Assembly: GCF_000739435.1 (NCBI RefSeq)
Contig: NZ_CP009159.1
Location: forward strand, 496,001-560,000
From: Actinobacillus suis ATCC 33415
Lineage (GTDB): Bacteria > Pseudomonadota > Gammaproteobacteria > Enterobacterales > Pasteurellaceae
Direction of reading: 5' to 3'
Length of the DNA: 64,000 bases
The position numbers were made by a program, and so were the translations under genes. This document shows positions 59,102 through 64,000 of the stretch, piece by piece. Within the stretch, counting starts at the first letter, position 1, and each line of letters starts with the position of its first letter. Under the pieces are notes generated by a model, which was not told the DNA's origin, ran no database searches, and saw nothing but the letters and a program-made list of their open reading frames with translations.

Positions 59102-62100
59102 ATGAAATTGACGCCATTAAACTATATTTTAGGTCTTGATTTAGGGATTGCTTCTGTCGGTTGGGCAGTGGTAGAGATTGATGAGCAAGAAAATCCACTA
59201 GGTTTAATTGATGTAGGAGTACGAACATTTGATAGAGCTGAAGTGCCGAAAACAGGCGAAAGTTTGGCATTAGCTCGCCGTTTAGCTCGTTCTGCTCGTC
59301 GTTTAGTAAAACGTCGAGCGGATCGAATTAAAAAAGCGAAGCGTTTATTAAAAGCAGAAAATATTTTACTTTCGGCAGATGAACACTTGCCCAATGATGT
59401 TTGGCAATTACGGGTTAAAGGTTTGGATCAAAAGCTCGAACGCCAGGAATGGGCAGCGGTTTTATTGCATTTATTGAAACATCGTGGTTATTTGTCACAA
59501 CGTAAAAATGAAAGCAAAAGTGAGAATAAAGAATTAGGTGCGTTGCTTTCAGGTGTAGAAACAAACCATCAAATTTTGCAATCTGCTGAATACCGCACGC
59601 CTGCGGAAATTGCTGTGAAGAAATTTCACGTAGAAGATGGGCATATTCGTAATCAGCGTGGTGCTTATACGCATACATTTAGCCGTTTAGATTTATTGGC
59701 GGAAATGGAATTATTGTTCCAACGCCAAACGGACTTGGGCAATCCGCACACTTCTGCAAAATTATTGGAAAATTTGACCGCTTTATTGATGTGGCAAAAG
59801 CCTGCGTTGGCGGGCGAAGCCATTTTGAAAATGCTCGGCAAATGTACCTTTGAACCCACCGAATATAAAGCGGCGAAAAATAGTTATTCGGCTGAGCGTT
59901 TTGTATGGCTGACCAAGTTGAATAATTTGCGTATTTTGGAACAAGGGGCTGAGCGTGCATTGACTGATAACGAACGTTTTGCTCTGCTCGATCAGCCTTA
60001 TGAAAAAGCCAAGTTTACTTACGCCCAAGCACGTACAATGTTAGCTTTACCTGATGAAGCAATTTTTAAGGGCGTGCGTTATCAAGGCGAAGATAAAAAA
60101 GCTGTCGAAACGAAAACTATTTTAATGGAGATGAAAGCCTATCATCAAATCCGTAAAGCATTAGAGAATGCAGATTTAAAAGCAGAATGGAATGAACTTA
60201 AAAATAATTCCGAATTGCTTGATGACATTGGCACAGCGTTTTCATTGCATAAAACTGATGAAGATATTTGCCGTTATTTAGATGGAAAATTATCGGAAAG
60301 CATATTGAATGCGTTGTTAGAAAATCTGAATTTTGACAAATTTATTCAACTTTCACTTAAAGCATTACAACAAATTTTACCGTTGATGTTGCAAGGGCAA
60401 CGTTATGATGAAGCGGTTTCAGCGATTTATGGTGATCATTATGGTAAAAAATCAGCAGAAATTAACCGCTTGTTACCAACTATTCCAGCCGATGAAATCC
60501 GCAATCCAGTAGTATTACGCACACTGACTCAAGCTCGCAAAGTGATCAATGCGGTGGTGCGATTGTATGGTTCACCTGCTCGTATTCATATTGAAACAGG
60601 ACGAGAAGTGGGCAAATCTTATCAAGATCGTAAGAAACTGGAGAAACAACAGGAAGATAATCGTAAACAACGTGAAAGTGCGGTGAAAAAATTCAAAGAA
60701 TATTTTCCAAATTTCGTGGGAGAGCCAAAAGGTAAAGATATTCTAAAAATGCGTTTGTATGAGTTGCAACAAGCAAAATGTTTATATTCAGGCAAATCAT
60801 TGGAATTACACCGCTTATTGGAAAAAGGCTATGTAGAAGTTGATCATGCTTTGCCGTTTTCTCGCACTTGGGATGATAGCTTTAATAATAAAGTGTTGGT
60901 GCTTGCCAATGAAAACCAAAATAAAGGCAATTTAACACCTTATGAATGGTTAGATGGCAAAAATAATAGTGAACATTGGCAAAATTTTGTCGCACGAGTA
61001 CAAACTAGTGGTTTCTCACATACTAAGAAACAACGTATTTTAAGTCATAAACTAGATGAAAAAGGCTTTATCGAACGTAATTTAAATGATACTCGCTATG
61101 TTGCCCGTTTCTTATGTAATTTTATTGCTGACAATATGTTACTGACAGGCAAAGGCAAGCGAAAAGTGTTTGCTTCAAATGGGCAAATTACGGCTTTATT
61201 ACGTGGGCGTTGGGGTTTACAAAAAGTACGTGATGATAATGATCGCCACCACGCTTTAGATGCGGTTGTGGTTGCCTGCTCAACGGTAGTGATGCAACAG
61301 AAAATTACAAGATTTGTGAGATATGAAGAGGGTAATGTTTTCAGTGGAGAACGAATTGATCGTGAAACTGGTGAGATTATTCCTTTGCATTTCCCAAGCC
61401 CCTGGGCATTTTTTAGAGAAAATGTGGAAATTCGCATTTTTAGTGAAAATCCGAAATTAGAACTGGAAAATCGCTTACCTGATTATCCACAATATAATCA
61501 CGAATTTGTTCAGCCGTTATTTGTGTCGAGAATGCCAACCCGAAAAATGACAGGGCAAGGGCATATGGAAACAGTAAAATCAGCCAAACGTTTAGATGAA
61601 GGTTTAAGTGTATTAAAAGTGCCTTTAACACAACTTAAATTGAGCGATTTAGAGCGAATGGTTAATCGTGAGCGTGAAGTTACATTGTACGAATCTTTAA
61701 AAGCCCGTTTAGAACAATTTGGTAATGATCCAGCAAAAGCTTTTGCCGAACCGTTCCATAAAAAAGGCGGTGCGGTGGTTAAAGCTGTGCGAGTGGAACA
61801 AACGCAAAAATCAGGCGTATTAGTGCGTGATGGCAATGGTGTTGCGGATAATGCTTCTATGGTGCGAGTTGATGTCTTTACCAAAGGTGGCAAATACTTC
61901 CTTGTGCCAATTTACACTTGGCAAGTGGCGAAAGGGATTTTGCCAAATAAGGCGGTAACTGCTAATGTTGATGAAATTGATTGGCTTGAAATGGATGAAA
62001 GTTATCAATTTATCTTTACTATGTACCCAAATGATCTTGTCAAAGTAAAATTGAAAAAAGAAGAATTCTTTGGTTATTACGGTGGTTTAGATCGAGCAAC

Positions 62101-62266
62101 AGGGGCTATTGTCATAAAAGAACACGATTTAGAAAAATCCAAAGGAAAACAAGGTATTTATCGTATTGGCGTTAAATTAGCTTTGTCATTTGAAAAATAC
62201 CAAGTCGATGAACTCGGTAAAAATATCCGTCCTTGTCGTCCAACTAAACGACAACACGTACGCTAA
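59102..62266 (+). CDS. cas9: Cas9, type II-C
   Basis: RNA-guided DNA nuclease, 1054 residues, the compact II-C size. RuvC-I is [19 protein letters not shown] (Asp13). The arginine-rich bridge helix spans about residues 58-85 ([18 protein letters not shown]). RuvC-II is [14 protein letters not shown] (Glu498). The HNH domain holds [13 protein letters not shown] (His582) and Asn605 in NENQNKG. RuvC-III is [13 protein letters not shown] (His717, Asp720). All catalytic residues keep the spacing of the meningococcal enzyme (offset of six), so it should be active. The ATG follows ATAAGAGGTG. An uptake core lies inside at 60465-60473. The PAM cannot be read from sequence. Confidence 0.97.
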   Translation: MKLTPLNYILGLDLGIASVGWAVVEIDEQENPLGLIDVGVRTFDRAEVPKTGESLALARRLARSARRLVKRRADRIKKAKRLLKAENILLSADEHLPNDVWQLRVKGLDQKLERQEWAAVLLHLLKHRGYLSQRKNESKSENKELGALLSGVETNHQILQSAEYRTPAEIAVKKFHVEDGHIRNQRGAYTHTFSRLDLLAEMELLFQRQTDLGNPHTSAKLLENLTALLMWQKPALAGEAILKMLGKCTFEPTEYKAAKNSYSAERFVWLTKLNNLRILEQGAERALTDNERFALLDQPYEKAKFTYAQARTMLALPDEAIFKGVRYQGEDKKAVETKTILMEMKAYHQIRKALENADLKAEWNELKNNSELLDDIGTAFSLHKTDEDICRYLDGKLSESILNALLENLNFDKFIQLSLKALQQILPLMLQGQRYDEAVSAIYGDHYGKKSAEINRLLPTIPADEIRNPVVLRTLTQARKVINAVVRLYGSPARIHIETGREVGKSYQDRKKLEKQQEDNRKQRESAVKKFKEYFPNFVGEPKGKDILKMRLYELQQAKCLYSGKSLELHRLLEKGYVEVDHALPFSRTWDDSFNNKVLVLANENQNKGNLTPYEWLDGKNNSEHWQNFVARVQTSGFSHTKKQRILSHKLDEKGFIERNLNDTRYVARFLCNFIADNMLLTGKGKRKVFASNGQITALLRGRWGLQKVRDDNDRHHALDAVVVACSTVVMQQKITRFVRYEEGNVFSGERIDRETGEIIPLHFPSPWAFFRENVEIRIFSENPKLELENRLPDYPQYNHEFVQPLFVSRMPTRKMTGQGHMETVKSAKRLDEGLSVLKVPLTQLKLSDLERMVNREREVTLYESLKARLEQFGNDPAKAFAEPFHKKGGAVVKAVRVEQTQKSGVLVRDGNGVADNASMVRVDVFTKGGKYFLVPIYTWQVAKGILPNKAVTANVDEIDWLEMDESYQFIFTMYPNDLVKVKLKKEEFFGYYGGLDRATGAIVIKEHDLEKSKGKQGIYRIGVKLALSFEKYQVDELGKNIRPCRPTKRQHVR

Positions 62267-62270
62267 CTGA

Positions 62271-62302
62271 ATCCCTACACTCTTCGAGTGTGGGGATTTT
62301 TT
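62271..62302 (+). terminator. Intrinsic terminator between cas9 and cas1
   Basis: A 12-bp stem with one G-T pair (ATCCCTACACTC, 62271-62282, with GAGTGTGGGGAT) closes on a three-base loop and runs into TTTTTT (62297-62302). It starts five bases after the cas9 stop and would reduce transcription of cas1-cas2. Confidence 0.8.
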
Positions 62303-62320
62303 GTATTTAAGGAAGAAATT

Positions 62321-63238
62321 ATGACTTGGCGTAGTATTTTAATTAGCAAGGGCGGAAAACTTTCCTTGCAGAAAAATCAAATGTTGATTCAGCAAGAGGG
62401 TAATGAATTTACTGTACCTTTGGAAGATATTGCGATTGTAGTGGTGGATAGTCGGGAAACGGTTATTACGATTCCCTTATTATCTGCTTTTGGTTTATAC
62501 GGCATTACGTTTTTAACTTGTGATGAACAGTTTTTACCTTGTGGGCAATGGTTGCCATTTAATCAATATCATCGACAGCTCAAAACCTTGAAATTACAGC
62601 TAGAAGCTAGCTTGCCACAAAAGAAGCAGCTTTGGCAGAAAATTGTGCAACAGAAAATCCGAAATCAAGCGACAGTGTTGAAGATTTGCAAATTTCAAGC
62701 AGAATCCGACCGCTTGTCTAAAATGGCAGAGCAAGTAAAGTCGGGTGATAAAGAGAACTTGGAAGCACAAAGTGCGGTAATTTATTTTCAAACTCTATTT
62801 GGTAAAGGGTTCAAACGTACCGAAGATGAGAATATGGTCAATAGTGCCTTGAATTATGGTTATACCGTAATGCGTTCTGCGGTTGCCCGTGCGCTTGTGT
62901 TATATGGTTGGTTACCCCAAATCGGTTTATTTCATCGCAGTGAACTGAATGCATTTAATCTTGCAGATGATTTTATTGAGCCATTTCGTCCGTTAGTAGA
63001 TTTATTAGTGGTGCAACTTGCGAATGATGATAAGTTGGCGTTCAATTTATCGCCTATTTTAAAGCAGCGCTTAATTAAGGTATTAAATTATCAGCTTTTA
63101 TTTAAACAAGAAAAAGTGAATACCTTAACCGGTATTGAGCGAAGCGTGAGTTCATTTCAATCTGCATTAACTCAACGAAATGCAGATTTGTTAAAACTTC
63201 CTGAAATTCTACCGCTTGCGGAGCATCAATATGAGTGA
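62321..63238 (+). CDS. cas1: Cas1, type II
   Basis: The integrase subunit of the spacer-acquisition complex, 305 residues. It starts at ATG 62321 ([19 protein letters not shown]), preceded by AAGGAAG; the upstream in-frame start lies in the terminator. The N-terminal beta domain is followed by the helical catalytic domain, with metal ligands expected in the [19 protein letters not shown] (Glu/Asn region) and the [23 protein letters not shown] motifs (parts [13 protein letters not shown] and FIEPFRP). It overlaps cas2 by eight bases. An uptake core lies inside at 62709-62717. Confidence 0.95.
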   Translation: MTWRSILISKGGKLSLQKNQMLIQQEGNEFTVPLEDIAIVVVDSRETVITIPLLSAFGLYGITFLTCDEQFLPCGQWLPFNQYHRQLKTLKLQLEASLPQKKQLWQKIVQQKIRNQATVLKICKFQAESDRLSKMAEQVKSGDKENLEAQSAVIYFQTLFGKGFKRTEDENMVNSALNYGYTVMRSAVARALVLYGWLPQIGLFHRSELNAFNLADDFIEPFRPLVDLLVVQLANDDKLAFNLSPILKQRLIKVLNYQLLFKQEKVNTLTGIERSVSSFQSALTQRNADLLKLPEILPLAEHQYE

Positions 63239-63557
63239 GAATGTGTTTATGCGTATGATTGTATTATTTGATTTACCTGTAACAACCAAAGCCAAAATGC
63301 GAGCCGCAAATCAATTTCGGCAATTTTTGCTGAAAGATGGCTACCAAATGTTACAACTTTCTATTTATACTCGAATTATTCGAGGGCGAGATTCAATGGA
63401 AAAACATCATAAAAGACTAGTAGAACATTTACCTGAAGAGGGTTCAATTCGTTGCATTTCTATTACTGAAAAACAATTCGCCAATATGGAAATTCTAGTT
63501 GGAGAGAAAAAATTGCAAGAAAAAAAGGTGAATTCGAACCAACTTTTACTGTTTTAA
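63231..63557 (+). CDS. cas2: Cas2
   Basis: The structural partner of Cas1 in spacer acquisition, 108 residues. The ferredoxin-like fold shows in [19 protein letters not shown] (conserved Asp of FDLP), [19 protein letters not shown] and the C-terminal [23 protein letters not shown] 63231 overlaps the cas1 stop (ATGAGTGA). No csn2 or cas4 is present, which defines the system as subtype II-C. Confidence 0.95.
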   Translation: MSENVFMRMIVLFDLPVTTKAKMRAANQFRQFLLKDGYQMLQLSIYTRIIRGRDSMEKHHKRLVEHLPEEGSIRCISITEKQFANMEILVGEKKLQEKKVNSNQLLLF

Positions 63558-63576
63558 GGCAATTTTTTTAATAATA

Positions 63577-63611
63577 AAAAAGCCTTGAACCCTTACTGCT
63601 CAAGGCTTTTT
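63577..63611. terminator. Terminator between cas2 and the CRISPR array
   Basis: AAAGCCTTGA and TCAAGGCTTTTT flank a 12-base loop, with an A run on the left and T run on the right. It can stop cas2 mRNA and also CRISPR transcripts arriving on the minus strand. Confidence 0.82.
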
Positions 63612-63620
63612 AGAGTCCCG

Positions 63621-64000
63621 ATTATAGCACTGCGAAATGAAAAAGGGAGCTACAACCCTAAGAATGTTGTTATCAATATTGATTCAATTATAGCACTGCG
63701 AAATGAAAAAGGGAGCTACAACCACTATGTTTGCCTTATCTGCTATTGGATCATTATAGCACTGCGAAATGAAAAAGGGAGCTACAACGACAGCATTAAT
63801 ATCGCGATCCGCATCCTCATTATAGCACTGCGAAATGAAAAAGGGAGCTACAACTATAACCGATAAATTGCCAATCATCGGTAAATTATAGCACTGCGAA
63901 ATGAAAAAGGGAGCTACAACAAAACGTGAGAGAATTTATTCATTTTTGGAATTATAGCACTGCGAAATGAAAAAGGGAGCTACAACCGCTGTTGGATATT
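63621..64000 (-). CRISPR. Type II-C CRISPR array, 6 repeats visible, open at window end
   Basis: Six identical 36-base repeats lie at 63621-63656, 63687-63722, 63753-63788, 63819-63854, 63885-63920 and 63951-63986. Five complete 30-base spacers and 14 bases of a sixth are visible. On the plus strand the repeat reads ATTATAGCACTGCG...GGGAGCTACAAC. The crRNA sense is the minus strand, where it begins GTTGTAGCTCCC and ends TGCTATAAT. That end is an extended -10 promoter box, so each repeat can start its own crRNA, as shown for Neisseria. The pairing with the tracrRNA confirms the orientation. The spacer targets are unknown to me. Confidence 0.98.

Noticed and set aside
61510..61893. 127-residue ORF antisense to cas9
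   Set aside because: Shadow frame with no ribosome site or recognisable domain. An anti-CRISPR reading would be speculation.
63585..63878. ORFs on both strands across the CRISPR array
   Set aside because: They are translations of the 36-base repeats and spacers (the repeated IIALRNEKGSYN text) and have no ribosome site.

Overview
The window is a 64 kb chromosomal stretch from a gamma-proteobacterium of the family Pasteurellaceae, most likely the Actinobacillus (A. pleuropneumoniae / lignieresii / suis) group. Three things point there. Gene content and order match that family (lpxA to uppS envelope cluster, cvpA-purF, nupC-yjjW-yjjI, OpsX-type heptosyltransferase). The base composition is AT-rich. 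The 9-mer ACAAGCGGT occurs more than twenty times on both strands; this is the core of the Actinobacillus-type DNA uptake signal, not the Haemophilus AAGTGCGGT form. No rRNA, tRNA, insertion sequence or prophage was recognised.

Layout. 1-3663: end of glgA, then glgP (glycogen synthesis and breakdown). 3.8-6.3 kb: ndk and metG on the minus strand. 6.5-7.3 kb: an AT-rich gene of unknown function. 7.4-10.4 kb: menC, rsuA and a Bcr-type drug exporter. 10.5-15.1 kb: a lipoprotein, a TorD-like chaperone, nfo, an NlpC/P60 hydrolase, a UmuD-like protein behind a LexA box, grcA and ung. 15.1-15.5 kb: a gene-free stretch packed with small palindromes. 15.5-22 kb: a cupin, an AT-rich orphan membrane protein, hrpA, a DUF441 membrane protein and grpE. 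22-30 kb: potD, a MATE exporter, recB and a hipBA toxin-antitoxin module. 30-38.3 kb: nupC-yjjW-yjjI, lnt, corC, a DUF2057 protein and glpF. 38.3-39.8 kb: glpK. 39.9-48.6 kb: the outer-membrane assembly operon uppS-cdsA-rseP-bamA-skp-lpxD-fabZ-lpxA on the minus strand. 48.8-54.5 kb: gloB, nagK, a PAP2 phosphatase, yhbY, an LOS-type glycosyltransferase, a DD-endopeptidase and a heptosyltransferase. 54.7-58.8 kb: argG, rnhA and cvpA-purF. 58.9-64.0 kb: a complete type II-C CRISPR-Cas system (tracrRNA, cas9, cas1, cas2 and the start of a 36/30-nt array that runs off the window).

How the parts work together. The envelope genes form one assembly line: lipid A (LpxA, LpxD), fatty acids (FabZ), outer-membrane proteins (Skp, BamA), stress proteolysis (RseP), phospholipid (CdsA) and undecaprenyl phosphate (UppS), with lnt, pbpG and two sugar transferases nearby. 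DNA repair and SOS are represented by nfo, ung, recB and the UmuD-like gene. Anaerobic glycyl-radical metabolism is represented by yjjI, yjjW and grcA.

The observations most worth following are: (i) a UmuD-like protein that has lost both catalytic residues but keeps a perfect LexA operator; (ii) three hipBA operators at an exact 28-bp period; (iii) the cas9/tracrRNA divergent promoters, whose -35 boxes form an inverted repeat, and an intrinsic terminator between cas9 and cas1; (iv) PurR-type operators in front of glpFK and argG as well as cvpA-purF; and (v) two intergenic clusters of short perfect hairpins. All function calls come from reading motifs and order by eye; no database search was possible.
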